DNA of 64,000 nucleotides from Pseudomonas sp. R28(2017) (GCF_002112505.1 NZ_NEHW01000004.1:62001-126000), one strand, 5' to 3'. Numbered from the stretch's first letter, positions 15,906-25,243 are shown. Translations and numbers: made by a program. Notes: generated by a model from the letters alone, not told the origin.

Positions 15906-16784
15906 TCAGTTCATCTCCCGCAGCAATTCAAGCCAGGCCTGCGCCGCGCGCGACAGGTAGGCTCCGCGCCGCCAGATGAAGGCGATATCCCAGCGCAGAT
16001 ACGCCGGCGCCTTCAGCGGCAGCCGCACCACCCCGGGGCGCTCCAGCGCTTTTGCCACCACACGGGGCAGCAGCACCACGCCCTGGCCAGCCGCGACCAG
16101 CGCCGCCAGGAAGTCCGCCTGGCCACTGCGGCCACCTTCCTTCGGGGTAAAGCCTTGCTGCTGGCAAGCCTTGAGCAAGCGGTCGTTGAGCACGAAGCTG
16201 CGCTGGTACAGCAGGAAAGGCGTATCGGCCAGCTGCTTCAGGTTCACCTGGTCCAGCGCGGCCAGCGCATGCCCGGCTGGCAGCAGGGCGTCCAGCGGTT
16301 CGTTGCAGAACGGCTGGTACTCGAACGCCGGGTCGCTCGGCGTGAGGCTGCCGCCCAGCTCCAGCTCGCCATTTCTCACCGCCTGCTCGACGCTGCGGCT
16401 GCCGCCTTCCAGCAACTGAATGGCGATGTTCGGATGACGCCTGCGGTATTCGGCGAACAACCTGGCGAACAAGGCATCGCTGCCCAGCATCGGCAAACCC
16501 AGGCGCAGCTCGCCGCGCGCCATCTGGCTGAGGTCGTCGAGCTCGCTGAGCAACGCCTGACGCTGGCGCAGCAGCGCCTCGCCGCGCTCCAGCACGATGC
16601 GCCCGGCCGCCGTCAGATGCAGCTGCGAGGCCTGGCGTTCGAGCAGCGGCTGGCCCACATCTTGCTCCAGCTGGGCGACCTGCTTGCTCACGGCTGACTG
16701 GCTGATATGCAGGGTCTGCGCGGCTTGGGTGAAGCCGCCGCGATGGACCACTTCGATGAAGCTGCGCAGCTGTTTGAATTCCAT
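15906..16784 (-). CDS. LysR-family regulator next to lrgAB (CidR-like)
   Basis: A 292-residue LysR regulator. The DNA-binding domain reads MEFKQLRSFIEVVHRGGFTQ in the first helices, then LHISQSAVSKQVAQLE. The effector domain begins RGELRLGLPML and contains VAAGQGVVLLPRVVAK. It is divergent from a LrgA/LrgB pair with 98 bp between. In Gram-positive bacteria a LysR (CidR) controls the same kind of holin-like genes in response to acetate, so the parallel is suggestive. The ATG chosen begins the family's normal first helix; the upstream extension of 13 codons has no support. Confidence 0.85.
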   Translation of the reverse strand: MEFKQLRSFIEVVHRGGFTQAAQTLHISQSAVSKQVAQLEQDVGQPLLERQASQLHLTAAGRIVLERGEALLRQRQALLSELDDLSQMARGELRLGLPMLGSDALFARLFAEYRRRHPNIAIQLLEGGSRSVEQAVRNGELELGGSLTPSDPAFEYQPFCNEPLDALLPAGHALAALDQVNLKQLADTPFLLYQRSFVLNDRLLKACQQQGFTPKEGGRSGQADFLAALVAAGQGVVLLPRVVAKALERPGVVRLPLKAPAYLRWDIAFIWRRGAYLSRAAQAWLELLREMN

Positions 16785-16882
16785 GGTGACGATTCCGTTG
16801 TGGAATGGCTGCAAGTCTAACAATTCGCTTTTGGCCTAGGCAGCCGAATCTTAAAATGAGGGCCTGTCGAGGAACCCCGCCC

Positions 16883-17269
16883 ATGAAACCCGCGTTACTG
16901 AAAAAGACCCTGCGCCTGCTCGCCGAGCTGGCGGTTTTGCTTGCCCTGTTCCTGTTCGGTGGCCAACTGGCCGCTTGGCTGGGCTGGCCGATCCCCGGCG
17001 GGGTAATGGGCCTGGGCCTGCTGTTGCTGCTGTTCGCCTGCGGCATGCTCAAGCCGGCCACCTTGCAACTGGGCGCAGGCTGGCTGATGGCGGAAATGCT
17101 GCTGTTCTTCATCCCGGCACTGATGAGCCTGCTCGATTACGGCAGCCTGGTACGCAGCGAAGGCTGGCGCATCTTGCTGGTCATTGCCGTGAGTACCCTG
17201 ATGGTCATGGTGGTGACCGCCGTGACCGTGGAACTGGTGTGCCGCTGGAGGCTGCGCCATGAGCCTTGA
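16883..17269 (+). CDS. LrgA/CidA holin-like membrane protein
   Basis: A 128-residue inner-membrane protein with four predicted helices (about 9-30, 33-50, 60-82 and 90-115). The segments LALFLFGGQLAAWLGWPIPG, GGVMGLGLLLLLFACG and LFFIPALMSLLDYG are characteristic of the LrgA/CidA family, which resembles phage holins and affects autolysis, and in some species exports pyruvate or acetate-type acids together with LrgB. It overlaps the lrgB-like gene by 11 bases, so the two are co-translated. Regulation by the adjacent LysR is likely. Confidence 0.92.
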   Translation: MKPALLKKTLRLLAELAVLLALFLFGGQLAAWLGWPIPGGVMGLGLLLLLFACGMLKPATLQLGAGWLMAEMLLFFIPALMSLLDYGSLVRSEGWRILLVIAVSTLMVMVVTAVTVELVCRWRLRHEP

Positions 17270-17945
17270 ACCCATGCCGCTGTTCTGGCTGGCACTGACC
17301 TTGGCGGCCTACCTGGCCAGCCGCTGGTTGTACCGGCGCACCGGGCGCTACCTGATGTCGCCGCTGATTCTGGTCCCGGCCTTGCTGCTTGCAGTGGCGG
17401 TGCCGCTGCACACGGCCTATGCCGAATACGCGCGCAACACGCATTGGCTGATGGGCGTGCTGGGCCCGGTGACCGTGGCTTTCGCCGTGCCGATCTGGCA
17501 GCAGCGGGCCATGCTTGCACGGCATTGGCCGGCGTTGCTGGTGGGTATGGTGGCAGGCAGTGCGGCATCGATCGCCAGTTCCTGGAGCCTGGCGCACCTG
17601 CTGGCGCTGGACGACGCGATCAGCCTGTCGCTGGTGCCGCGTTCGATCACCACGCCGTTCGCCATGCCGCTGGCCCATGACCTGGGCGGCGTACCGGAAC
17701 TGACGGCAGTGTTCGTGATGTTCACCGGGGTGCTGGGGGCGATGTTCGGCGGCGTGCTGCTGCGCTGGTTGCCGCTGCGTACTCCGCTGGCGCGGGGCGC
17801 GCTGTTCGGGGTTGGTGCGCACGGGGCCGGGGTCAGCCGGGCCCAGGAGGTGGGCCGTGAAGAGGGCTCGGTTGCCGGCCTGGTGATGGTGCTTACCGGG
17901 TTGCTCAACCTGTTCGCCGCACCGTTGCTGACGATGCTGCTGTGA
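17259..17945 (+). CDS. LrgB/CidB-family membrane protein
   Basis: A 228-residue polytopic inner-membrane protein of the LrgB family, partner of the holin-like LrgA. It has about seven hydrophobic segments. The family hallmark is the stretch SLVPRSITTPFAMPLAH near residue 125, followed by GGVPELTAVFVMFTGVLGA and a C-terminal GALFGVGAHGAGVSRAQEVG. The pair is inferred to control murein hydrolase activity or export of small acids. It is the last gene of the operon; no terminator is obvious after it. Confidence 0.93.
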   Translation: MSLEPMPLFWLALTLAAYLASRWLYRRTGRYLMSPLILVPALLLAVAVPLHTAYAEYARNTHWLMGVLGPVTVAFAVPIWQQRAMLARHWPALLVGMVAGSAASIASSWSLAHLLALDDAISLSLVPRSITTPFAMPLAHDLGGVPELTAVFVMFTGVLGAMFGGVLLRWLPLRTPLARGALFGVGAHGAGVSRAQEVGREEGSVAGLVMVLTGLLNLFAAPLLTMLL

Positions 17946-18121
17946 CCATTCGTGCCACTGACTCGCTCAGTCATCAAGCTGGCTGGTAACGCAAGTTTCA
18001 TCGGCTGGGCTGCTGATTACACTCAACCTCGACATAGAGAGCACATGTAAGTGCCGAGGTGACATGCAATGAACGCAGCCTTGCCCTATTCCCTCCACAC
18101 CACTGTACCGGGACCCTTCTG

Positions 18122-19027
18122 ATGCCTATGGCCGAGATTCCATTGCGCGTCTGGCGTACCCGGGGGCAGAGTTTCACATTCCGGGGCCAGAGCATCCGCT
18201 ACTGGACCGCAGGGCAAGGAGAGCCCCTGCTTCTGTTGCATGGATTTCCCACCGCGAGCTGGGACTGGCATTACCTGTGGGCACCGCTGGCCCAGCGCTT
18301 TCGGGTAATTGCCTGCGACATGCTGGGCTTTGGCGATTCTGCCAAGCCGCTCAATCACCGTTACAGCCTGATGGACCAAGCGGACCTGCAACAGGCGCTG
18401 CTGGCCCATCTGCAGATTGACCAGCCCGTGCATCTGCTGGCGCACGACTACGGTGGCAGCGTGGCCCAGGAGCTGCTGTCGCGGCACCACGAGCAGCGCG
18501 CCGAGGTCGCCAGTTGCGTGTTTCTCAACAGCGGGCTGTTCCCGGAAAGCTGCCAGGTGCTGCTGGTGCAGAAACTGCTGCTCAGCCGCCTCGGCTGGCT
18601 GGTGGGGCGATCGTTCGGGCGCGATGACCTGGTGCGCAACGTCACCCAGATCTACGGCCCGTGCACCCACCCCAGCGAAAGCGCGCTGGATGACTGCTGG
18701 AGCCTGATCGCCGCCAATTCCGGCACGCGTATCCTGCACAAGCTGGTGGGTTACCTGCCAGAGCGCAGGCTGCACCGCGAGCGCTGGGTGGGTGCGTTGC
18801 AGCGTGAAGGGGTGCCGCTGCGCTTCATCAACGGCGTGGTCGACCCGGTTTCCGGTGCACGCATGGTCGAGCGTTACCAGCAGTTGGTGCCAAACCCCGA
18901 CACCGTGCAGCTGCAGGGCATCGGCCATTACCCGCACACCGAAGCGCCAGTGCAGGTGCTGCGCCACTACCTGGCCTTTCGCGAACAGCCGCTGAGCTAC
19001 CTGCCGCAGCGTGTCGCCTGGTCCTGA
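18122..19027 (+). CDS. Alpha/beta hydrolase (epoxide hydrolase/haloalkane dehalogenase-like)
   Basis: A 301-residue alpha/beta hydrolase. The oxyanion motif is HGFPTASWDW and the nucleophile position is an aspartate in AHDYGGS (about residue 108), as in epoxide hydrolases and haloalkane dehalogenases rather than serine esterases. The C-terminal INGVVDPVSGARM and GIGHYPHTEAP give the acid and the catalytic histidine. The substrate is not known. The start is one of two close ATGs (18122 or 18128), and a GTG at 18059 would add 21 residues. It is followed by an SDR gene on the same strand, which may act on the same compound. Confidence 0.85.
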   Translation: MPMAEIPLRVWRTRGQSFTFRGQSIRYWTAGQGEPLLLLHGFPTASWDWHYLWAPLAQRFRVIACDMLGFGDSAKPLNHRYSLMDQADLQQALLAHLQIDQPVHLLAHDYGGSVAQELLSRHHEQRAEVASCVFLNSGLFPESCQVLLVQKLLLSRLGWLVGRSFGRDDLVRNVTQIYGPCTHPSESALDDCWSLIAANSGTRILHKLVGYLPERRLHRERWVGALQREGVPLRFINGVVDPVSGARMVERYQQLVPNPDTVQLQGIGHYPHTEAPVQVLRHYLAFREQPLSYLPQRVAWS

Positions 19028-19142
19028 GCCAGCGATCATCGCCTGCCGTTATCGCCTGGCATTCAGCCAGGGTGAGCTTGATTGTCCGCCTGCACGGGCT
19101 GGCGGACACTCGATGCCTTCAACCCGACCTGGAGCCATGCCC

Positions 19143-20045
19143 ATGAGCGAGCCGGTAAGTCTGCAAGACCGTGTAGTGATCGTCACCGGAGCCGGTGGTG
19201 GCCTGGGCCGCGCCCATGCCCTGCTGTTCGCCGCCCGTGGCGCCCGGGTCGTGGTCAACGACCTGGGCGGTTCGACCCAGGGTGAAGGTGCCAATGCGTC
19301 GGCTGCCGACGAGGTGGTGGCCGAAATCCGCGCTGCCGGGGGCACGGCGGTGGCCAACCACGACTCGGTGGCCGACGGTGCGCGCATCGTCGAACAGGCG
19401 CTGGACAGTTTCGGCAGGGTCGATGTGCTGGTGAACAACGCCGGCATCCTGCGCGACAGAGCCTTTCATAAGATGGACGACAGCGATTGGGAACTGGTCT
19501 ACAAGGTTCATGTCGAAGGCGCCTACAAGGTCACCCGGGCTGCCTGGCCACACCTGCGCGAGCAGAACTGGGGGCGGGTGATCTTCACCGCATCGACCTC
19601 GGGCATCTACGGCAACTTTGGCCAGGCCAACTACGGCATGGCCAAGCTGGGGCTGTATGGCCTGACCCGGACCCTGGCCATCGAAGGGCGCAAGCATGGC
19701 GTGCTGGTCAATGCCATCGCGCCAACCGGCGGTACGCGCATGACCGAAGGGCTGATACCGCCGCAGGTGTTCGAGCGGCTCAGGCCCGAGTTGATCAGCC
19801 CGCTGGTGGTGTACCTGTGCAGCGAACAGTGCCAGGACAGCGGCGAATTGTTCGAGGTGGGCGGGGGCTGGGTAGGCAAGGTGCGCTGGGAGCGTAGCCT
19901 GGGTGTCGGCTTCGATCCTGGCCAAGGGTTCACCCCGGAGCAGGTCGCGCAACACTGGGCGCAGATCGGTGATTTCGCCGGGGCGGTGCACCCACGCGAC
20001 AACCTGCAGGCGTTGCAGCAGATGATGGCCAACCTGCAGAAATAA
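19143..20045 (+). CDS. SDR-family (3R)-hydroxyacyl-CoA dehydrogenase-like protein
   Basis: A 300-residue NAD(P)-dependent short-chain dehydrogenase. VTGAGGGLGRAHA is the cofactor motif, NDLGGSTQGEG a loop typical of the peroxisomal multifunctional enzyme type 2 subgroup, NNAGILRDRAF the structural motif, and YGMAK the catalytic Tyr/Lys. That subgroup oxidises 3-hydroxyacyl-CoA or steroid-like alcohols. The C-terminal tail (about 250-300) is longer than in classical SDRs. The ATG at 19143 is preferred because GGAG lies nine bases upstream; the ATG six bases earlier is too close to it. It may share a transcript with the hydrolase before it. Confidence 0.87.
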   Translation: MSEPVSLQDRVVIVTGAGGGLGRAHALLFAARGARVVVNDLGGSTQGEGANASAADEVVAEIRAAGGTAVANHDSVADGARIVEQALDSFGRVDVLVNNAGILRDRAFHKMDDSDWELVYKVHVEGAYKVTRAAWPHLREQNWGRVIFTASTSGIYGNFGQANYGMAKLGLYGLTRTLAIEGRKHGVLVNAIAPTGGTRMTEGLIPPQVFERLRPELISPLVVYLCSEQCQDSGELFEVGGGWVGKVRWERSLGVGFDPGQGFTPEQVAQHWAQIGDFAGAVHPRDNLQALQQMMANLQK

Positions 20046-20071
20046 AAAAGGCCGCTGCAAACGCAGCGGCC
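20044..20071 (-). terminator. Hairpin terminator between the SDR gene and hmgR
   Basis: GGCCGCTGC (20050-20058), loop AAAC, GCAGCGGCC (20063-20071). On the minus strand the stem is followed by TTTTTT, a good intrinsic terminator for leftward transcription (hmgR). On the plus strand the hairpin directly follows the SDR stop but lacks a T run, so it may serve both directions unequally. Confidence 0.75.
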
Positions 20072-20254
20072 AATCGAGACGTTAGATCAAGGAGCTTCAA
20101 AATCAACGTCGGTGAACCTCGCGGGCCTGAAAGGCGGGGGGTAGAGCCCTTCATGCCGGCCAGTGAGGTAAGAATAAGCGCTTGATCCGGTAGGAAAAAT
20201 AGCCGCTTATGACATTCACCTTTACGTTTCGGGCAACAGTGCCCGGCAGGCATT

Positions 20255-21037
20255 TCAGGCCGCCGGCGAGTAGCCCATGCGCCAGCTGGTGTCCCGCGTT
20301 GCAGCCAGCAGACGCTGAGCTGCCGGGCCGTGTTCATCGGCATGGAAGATCGAGGTGGGGCCGACCACGGTCATCACCGCCGCGATCTGCCCCATGGCGT
20401 TGAACACGGGCGCAGACAACGCATCCACGCCTGGCATCAACAAGCCGTGTACATGGTGCAAGCCCTGTTCGCGGATCCCCGCCAGCAAGCCTTGGTAGTC
20501 GCTGGCGCTCTGTTGCAGCACGGCCAGCTCGCGGTCACGCAACTCCACGGTCTCACGTTCTGGAAGATGGGCGGCAAACACCAGGCCGGTGGAGGAGCTC
20601 AGCAGCGGCAGCACCGAGCCGATCTGGGTCACCACCGTGACCGCCCGCACGGCGGGCTCGATGCTCACCACGGTGGCGCCCTGGTTACCCCAGACCGCGA
20701 GGAAGCAACTCTCGTTGAGCTCATCGCGCAATTGCGACAGCGGCAGTGCCGCCACTTTCAGCACATCAATGCTGCCCAGCGCCGCCAGCCCCACACGCAA
20801 GGCTTCACGCCCCAGGCCATAGTGGTTGGTGGCGGCATCCTGTTCGGCAAATCCGCTGGCGATCAGCGCCTGCAGGTAGCGGTGGACCTTGCTCGCCGGC
20901 ATCTGCACATGCTCGGCCAGGCGCGACAGCGAGGTGGACGGGGACAGTTCGGCGAGAGCCTTGAGGATATCAGTGCCGACTTCCGCCGAACGGACCTTCT
21001 GCTTGCCGTTGTCGGCGGGGGAGCTGGCTTTGGCCAT
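20255..21037 (-). CDS. hmgR: Homogentisate pathway repressor HmgR (IclR family)
   Basis: A 260-residue IclR-type regulator. The winged helix is at about 17-75 (DILKALAELSPSTSLSRLAE, then VHRYLQALIASGFAEQD); the effector-binding GAF-like domain follows, with VWGNQGATVVSIEPA and SSSTGLVFAAHLP. In P. putida, HmgR represses the hmgABC genes and is released by homogentisate. It diverges from hmgA, and a 17-bp palindrome lies in the gap. The ATG chosen begins MAKASSP; a longer version would run over the operator region. Confidence 0.93.
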   Translation of the reverse strand: MAKASSPADNGKQKVRSAEVGTDILKALAELSPSTSLSRLAEHVQMPASKVHRYLQALIASGFAEQDAATNHYGLGREALRVGLAALGSIDVLKVAALPLSQLRDELNESCFLAVWGNQGATVVSIEPAVRAVTVVTQIGSVLPLLSSSTGLVFAAHLPERETVELRDRELAVLQQSASDYQGLLAGIREQGLHHVHGLLMPGVDALSAPVFNAMGQIAAVMTVVGPTSIFHADEHGPAAQRLLAATRDTSWRMGYSPAA

Positions 21038-21100
21038 GGGTTTCGTGGTTCCGGATTGTTCGAGTCGGGCCTTTATAGCTTGACGCCTTGCCCTGAGCAA

Positions 21101-21126
21101 ATTACGTTATTCGTAATCTGATTACG
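21101..21126. promoter_or_regulatory. HmgR operator
   Basis: ATTACG-TTATT-CGTAAT at 21101-21117 is a perfect 17-bp palindrome in the hmgR-hmgA gap, followed by a further half site ATTACG at 21121-21126. A 17-bp palindrome is known to be the HmgR target in P. putida. Position and symmetry make the assignment strong. Confidence 0.85.
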
Positions 21127-21201
21127 ATAAAAACAATGCAGACCCGCTGCCACCCAGCAGCCAGCTGCCCGCAATGGCTCGGCAAGAGCCCGGAGGCATC
21201 G

Positions 21202-22503
21202 ATGAACCGCGACACGTCCCCCGACCTTCACTACCTGAGCGGCTTCGGCAACGAATTCGCCAGCGAAGCGTTGCCCGGCGCCCTGCCGGTCGGGCAGAAC
21301 TCGCCACAGAAAGCCCCCTATGGGCTGTATGCCGAACTGCTGTCGGGCACGGCGTTCACCATGGCGCGCAGCGAACTGCGCCGCACCTGGCTGTACCGCA
21401 TCCGCCCGTCGGCCCTGCACCCGCGCTTCGAGCGCCTGCAGCGCCAGCCATTGAGCAGCCCGCCGGGCGCGGCCACACCCAACCGCCTGCGCTGGAGCCC
21501 GCAGCCAATCCCCAGTGAACCCACCGATTTCATCGAAGGCTGGCTGCCGATGGTGGCCAACTCGGCTGCCGAAAAGCCGGCCGGGGTCAGTATCTACATC
21601 TACCGCGCCAACCGTTCCATGGAGCGGGTGTTCTTCAATGCTGACGGTGAGCTGCTGCTGGTGCCGGAGCAAGGTCGCTTGCGCATCGCCAGCGAACTGG
21701 GCGTGATGGACGTCGAGCCGCTGGAAATCGCCGTGATTCCGCGCGGCATGAAGTTCCGCGTCGAGCTGCTCGATGGCCAGGCCCGCGGTTACATCGCCGA
21801 AAACCACGGCGCGCCGCTGCGCCTGCCAGACCTGGGGCCGATCGGCAGCAATGGCCTGGCCAACCCGCGTGATTTTCTCACCCCGGTGGCGCACTACGAA
21901 GAAGCCGAAGGCCCGGTGCAACTGGTGCAGAAGTTTCTCGGTGAGCACTGGGCCTGCGAGCTGCAGCACTCGCCGCTGGATGTGGTCGCCTGGCACGGCA
22001 GCAACGTGCCCTACAAGTACGACCTGCGCCGCTTCAACACCCTCGGCACGGTCAGCTTCGACCATCCGGACCCGTCGATCTTCACCGTGTTGACGTCACC
22101 GACCAGCGTTCACGGCCTGGCCAACATGGATTTCGTGATCTTCCCGCCGCGCTGGATGGTGGCCGAGAACACCTTCCGTCCACCGTGGTTCCACCGCAAC
22201 CTGATGAACGAGTTCATGGGCCTGATCAGCGGTGCCTACGATGCCAAGGCCGAAGGCTTCCTGCCAGGCGGTGCCTCGCTGCATGGCGTGATGAGTGCAC
22301 ACGGGCCGGATGCCGAAACCTGCGAGAAGGCCATCGCCGCCGAGCTGGCTCCGCACAAGATCGACAACACCATGGCCTTCATGTTCGAGACCAGCCAGGT
22401 GCTGCGCCCGAGCCTGCAGGCACTCGACAGCCCGCAATTGCAGGCCGACTACGATAGTTGCTGGGCCACCTTGCCGAGCACCTTCAACCCGAACCGGAGA
22501 TAA
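21202..22503 (+). CDS. hmgA: Homogentisate 1,2-dioxygenase
   Basis: A 433-residue cytosolic Fe(II) dioxygenase that opens the homogentisate ring to maleylacetoacetate, in tyrosine and phenylalanine breakdown. It starts with [19 protein letters not shown], the conserved N-terminus. The metal site is in [14 protein letters not shown] (His and Glu) and [14 protein letters not shown] (His). The start at 21202 has CGGAGG seven to ten bases upstream. It is the first gene of hmgA-fahA-maiA, three bases before fahA, and lies beside the HmgR palindrome. Loss of this gene causes brown pyomelanin build-up in pseudomonads. Confidence 0.97.
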   Translation: MNRDTSPDLHYLSGFGNEFASEALPGALPVGQNSPQKAPYGLYAELLSGTAFTMARSELRRTWLYRIRPSALHPRFERLQRQPLSSPPGAATPNRLRWSPQPIPSEPTDFIEGWLPMVANSAAEKPAGVSIYIYRANRSMERVFFNADGELLLVPEQGRLRIASELGVMDVEPLEIAVIPRGMKFRVELLDGQARGYIAENHGAPLRLPDLGPIGSNGLANPRDFLTPVAHYEEAEGPVQLVQKFLGEHWACELQHSPLDVVAWHGSNVPYKYDLRRFNTLGTVSFDHPDPSIFTVLTSPTSVHGLANMDFVIFPPRWMVAENTFRPPWFHRNLMNEFMGLISGAYDAKAEGFLPGGASLHGVMSAHGPDAETCEKAIAAELAPHKIDNTMAFMFETSQVLRPSLQALDSPQLQADYDSCWATLPSTFNPNRR

Positions 22504-22506
22504 CCC

Positions 22507-23799
22507 ATGAACCAGACCGCCATTGCCCGTAGCTGGGTCGAGCACGCCAACGGGCACCGCGACTTCCCGCTGCAGAACCTGCCGCTGGGCATCTTCAGCC
22601 GCCCCGGTGAAGCGCAGCGCTGTGGCGTCGCCATTGGCGATGCCATCCTTGACCTGGAAGCGGTGCTGGCCGCAGGGCTGTTCTCAGGCCCGGCCAAGGC
22701 TGCGGTGGAGGCCACCCGTGGCGGTGCGCTGAACGCCTTCTTCGCGCTGGGTCGTGCTGCCCGGGTGGCGCTGCGTGAGCGCCTGCAGGTGCTGTTGGGC
22801 GAACACAGCGAACATCAGGCCGCGCTCGAAGCGGCGCTGTATCCGGCCAGAGAGTGCCAGCTGCACCTGCCGGCCAAGGTCGGCGACTACACCGACTTCT
22901 ACGTCGGTATCCAGCACGCCACCAACGTCGGCAAACTGTTCCGCCCCGACAACCCGCTGCTGCCCAACTACAAGTACGTACCCATCGGCTACCACGGCCG
23001 CGCTTCGACCTTGCGTCCGTCGGGTACCGAGGTACGTCGCCCGAAAGGCCAGACCCTGCCTGCCGGCCACACCGAGCCAAGCTTCGGCCCCTGCGCGCGC
23101 CTGGATTACGAGCTGGAGCTGGGCATCTGGATCGGCCAGGGCAACGACATGGGCCAGGCCATCCCGATTGCCGAGGCCGACCAGCACCTGGCTGGCCTGT
23201 GCCTGCTCAACGACTGGTCGGCGCGGGATATCCAGGCCTGGGAATACCAGCCACTGGGCCCGTTCCTGTCGAAGAGTTTCATCACCTCCCTCTCGCCCTG
23301 GGTCATCACCGCCGAAGCGCTGGAGCCTTTCCGCTGCGCCCAGCCGGCCCGCCCGGACGGCGACCCGCAGCCGCTGCCTTATCTGCTCGACCCGCGTGAC
23401 CAGGCCCGTGGCGCCTTCGACATCGAACTGGAAGTGCTGCTGCTCACCGAACGCATGCGCGAGCAGGGCTTGCCGGCTCATCGTCTGGCCTTGAGCAACA
23501 CCTTGAACATGTACTGGACCGTGGCCCAGCTGATCGCCCACCACAGCGTCAACGGCTGCCAGCTGCAGCCTGGCGACCTGTTCGGTTCGGGCACCTTGTC
23601 CGGCGCCACGCCAGACGCCTACGGCAGCCTGCTGGAGACCACCATGGGTGGCAAGCAACCGGTGGAACTGGCCAGCGGCGAGGTGCGCAAGTTCCTCGAA
23701 GACGGCGATGAGATCATCCTTCGCGCCCGCTGCACGCGTGATGGCGTGGCCAGCATCGGCTTCGGCGAATGCCGCGGCAAGATCATCGCAGCCAACTGA
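22507..23799 (+). CDS. fahA: Fumarylacetoacetase
   Basis: A 430-residue hydrolase cleaving fumarylacetoacetate into fumarate and acetoacetate. The SH3-like N-terminal domain (about 1-115) is followed by the catalytic domain with DYTDFYVGIQHATNVGKLFR, here the catalytic His and a metal-ligand Asp, then YELELGIWIG (two metal-binding Glu) and LNDWSARDIQAWEYQPLGPF, split over the Mg site. Length and motifs match the full family. The ATG is three bases after the hmgA stop; the maiA start follows 11 bases after its own stop. Acts in the cytosol, final step of the homogentisate route. Confidence 0.97.
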   Translation: MNQTAIARSWVEHANGHRDFPLQNLPLGIFSRPGEAQRCGVAIGDAILDLEAVLAAGLFSGPAKAAVEATRGGALNAFFALGRAARVALRERLQVLLGEHSEHQAALEAALYPARECQLHLPAKVGDYTDFYVGIQHATNVGKLFRPDNPLLPNYKYVPIGYHGRASTLRPSGTEVRRPKGQTLPAGHTEPSFGPCARLDYELELGIWIGQGNDMGQAIPIAEADQHLAGLCLLNDWSARDIQAWEYQPLGPFLSKSFITSLSPWVITAEALEPFRCAQPARPDGDPQPLPYLLDPRDQARGAFDIELEVLLLTERMREQGLPAHRLALSNTLNMYWTVAQLIAHHSVNGCQLQPGDLFGSGTLSGATPDAYGSLLETTMGGKQPVELASGEVRKFLEDGDEIILRARCTRDGVASIGFGECRGKIIAAN

Positions 23800-23810
23800 A
23801 GGGGCCGGCC

Positions 23811-24443
23811 ATGGAGCTGTATACCTATTACCGTTCCACCTCTTCCTACCGCGTGCGCATCGCTTTGGCACTCAAGGGGCTGGATTACCAGGCCGTGCCG
23901 GTCAACCTGCTCAAGGGCGACCAGCGCGGTGCTGCCTACGTCGCGGTGAACCCGCAAGGCCGGGTGCCGGCCTTGCGCACCGATGACGGTGATCTGCTGG
24001 TGCAGTCGCCAGCGATCATCGAGTACCTGGAAGAGGCTTATCCACAGCCGGCACTGTTGCCGACGGGTGCCGCACTGCGCGCCAAGGTGAGGGGCGTGGC
24101 GGCGATCATCGGTTGCGATGTGCACCCGCTGCACAACGTCAGTGTGCTCAACCAGCTGCGTCAGCTGGGCCATGACGAGGCGCAGGTCAATCAGTGGATC
24201 GCACATTGGATCGGGCAGGGGCTGGCGGCCGTGGAGCAGTTGATTGGCGATCACGGTTACTGCTTTGGCGATGAGCCGGGGCTGGCGGATGTGTACCTGA
24301 TTCCCCAGTTGTATGCAGCCGAGCGCTTCAACATCGACCTCGGCGGCTATCCGCGCATTGCCCGGGTTGCAGCACTGGCCAAAGGGCATCCGGCGTTCGC
24401 CAGGGCGCACCCTGCTTGCCAGGTGGACACGCCGGCTCAGTGA
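23811..24443 (+). CDS. maiA: Maleylacetoacetate isomerase
   Basis: A 210-residue glutathione transferase of the zeta class, which isomerises maleylacetoacetate to fumarylacetoacetate using glutathione. YRSTSSYRVRIALALKGL at residues 7-24 carries the zeta-class S-S-x-R-V-R active-site signature; LVQSPAIIEYLEE is the glutathione-binding segment, and GDEPGLADVYLIPQLYAA the C-terminal domain motif. It completes the operon hmgA-fahA-maiA. Its last seven bases overlap the end of a convergent gene, so transcripts from the two sides meet here. Confidence 0.96.
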   Translation: MELYTYYRSTSSYRVRIALALKGLDYQAVPVNLLKGDQRGAAYVAVNPQGRVPALRTDDGDLLVQSPAIIEYLEEAYPQPALLPTGAALRAKVRGVAAIIGCDVHPLHNVSVLNQLRQLGHDEAQVNQWIAHWIGQGLAAVEQLIGDHGYCFGDEPGLADVYLIPQLYAAERFNIDLGGYPRIARVAALAKGHPAFARAHPACQVDTPAQ

Positions 24444-25243
24444 ATCGAACGGTTCGCCGTCGGTAGCTTGCCGATGCGCTCGGACAGCTTCAGGCGCTGG
24501 ACCGGGTCGTCGGTCAGCAGCAGGGCGTGCTCCAGGTCGAACCGTTCGGCCTGGGGGCAGTCCAGGTGCTGATACAGCGTCGCGCGGGTCATGTAGTCGC
24601 TGACCTGCACCGGGCCCAGTTGCATGACCCGTTCGGCGTCGATCAGCGCGGCCAGGTGATTGTCGTTGCTGATATGCAACTGGCGCAGGTTGCGTGAAAG
24701 GCGTTGCAGCATTTGCGTGGCGCTGGCACTGCGCAGGTGTTCGGCAGTCAACGGCACATGAGGGCCGAACTGGCGCGCCAGCAACTCGCGGCAATCGTTG
24801 GGGTACAGGCGCCGCCCGCCACAGGGGTCGAGCAGGTGGTCGGCACCGGGCACGCGCAGCAGAAAGTGCCCGGGGAATGCCACGCCCTCCAGCGGTATGG
24901 ACAAGCGCCTGGCCAGTTCCAGGGTAATGATGGCCAGTGCCAGGGGCTGGCCTCGCCGGCGCTGCAGGACCTTGTCCAGCAGCGCCGCCTGGGGGCGCAG
25001 CGGGTGGTATTCGTCCTGCTGGAAACCGAGTGCATTGAGCTGGCGCAGCAGCGGCTGGGCCAGTTCGGCCAACGGCAGCATCGGCAGGCTGGCACTGATC
25101 TGGCCTTGCAGGTTGTGCAATGCGGCGAGGCAGGCTGCAGGCTCGACCTGTCGATCATGCTCGACGGCAATCCATAACGCAGCTTCCAGCAGGGCGACCG
25201 GCTCGCGTTCCAGGCAGGCCAGGCAGGCTTGACGTGGCTTCAT
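24437..25243 (-). CDS. SirB1-family transglutaminase-like protein
   Basis: A 268-residue protein of the SirB1/transglutaminase-like family, with tetratricopeptide-like helices at the C-terminus. Recognisable: RRRGQPLALAIITLELARRL, the segment FPGHFLLRVP and LLDPCGGRRLY, which are the usual core of the family, then a repeat-like ISNDNHLAALIDAERVMQL. No catalytic function is proved for this family. Start: the methionine of MKPRQACLACLE; an earlier one lies five codons upstream. It converges on maiA with a seven-base overlap and diverges from the leucine dehydrogenase-like gene. Confidence 0.82.
   Translation of the reverse strand: MKPRQACLACLEREPVALLEAALWIAVEHDRQVEPAACLAALHNLQGQISASLPMLPLAELAQPLLRQLNALGFQQDEYHPLRPQAALLDKVLQRRRGQPLALAIITLELARRLSIPLEGVAFPGHFLLRVPGADHLLDPCGGRRLYPNDCRELLARQFGPHVPLTAEHLRSASATQMLQRLSRNLRQLHISNDNHLAALIDAERVMQLGPVQVSDYMTRATLYQHLDCPQAERFDLEHALLLTDDPVQRLKLSERIGKLPTANRSIH

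Noticed and set aside
20174..20210. ATAAGCG...CGCTTAT inverted repeat downstream of hmgR
   Set aside because: Arms of seven bases at 24-base distance without U tail or clear role; too weak to list as a feature.
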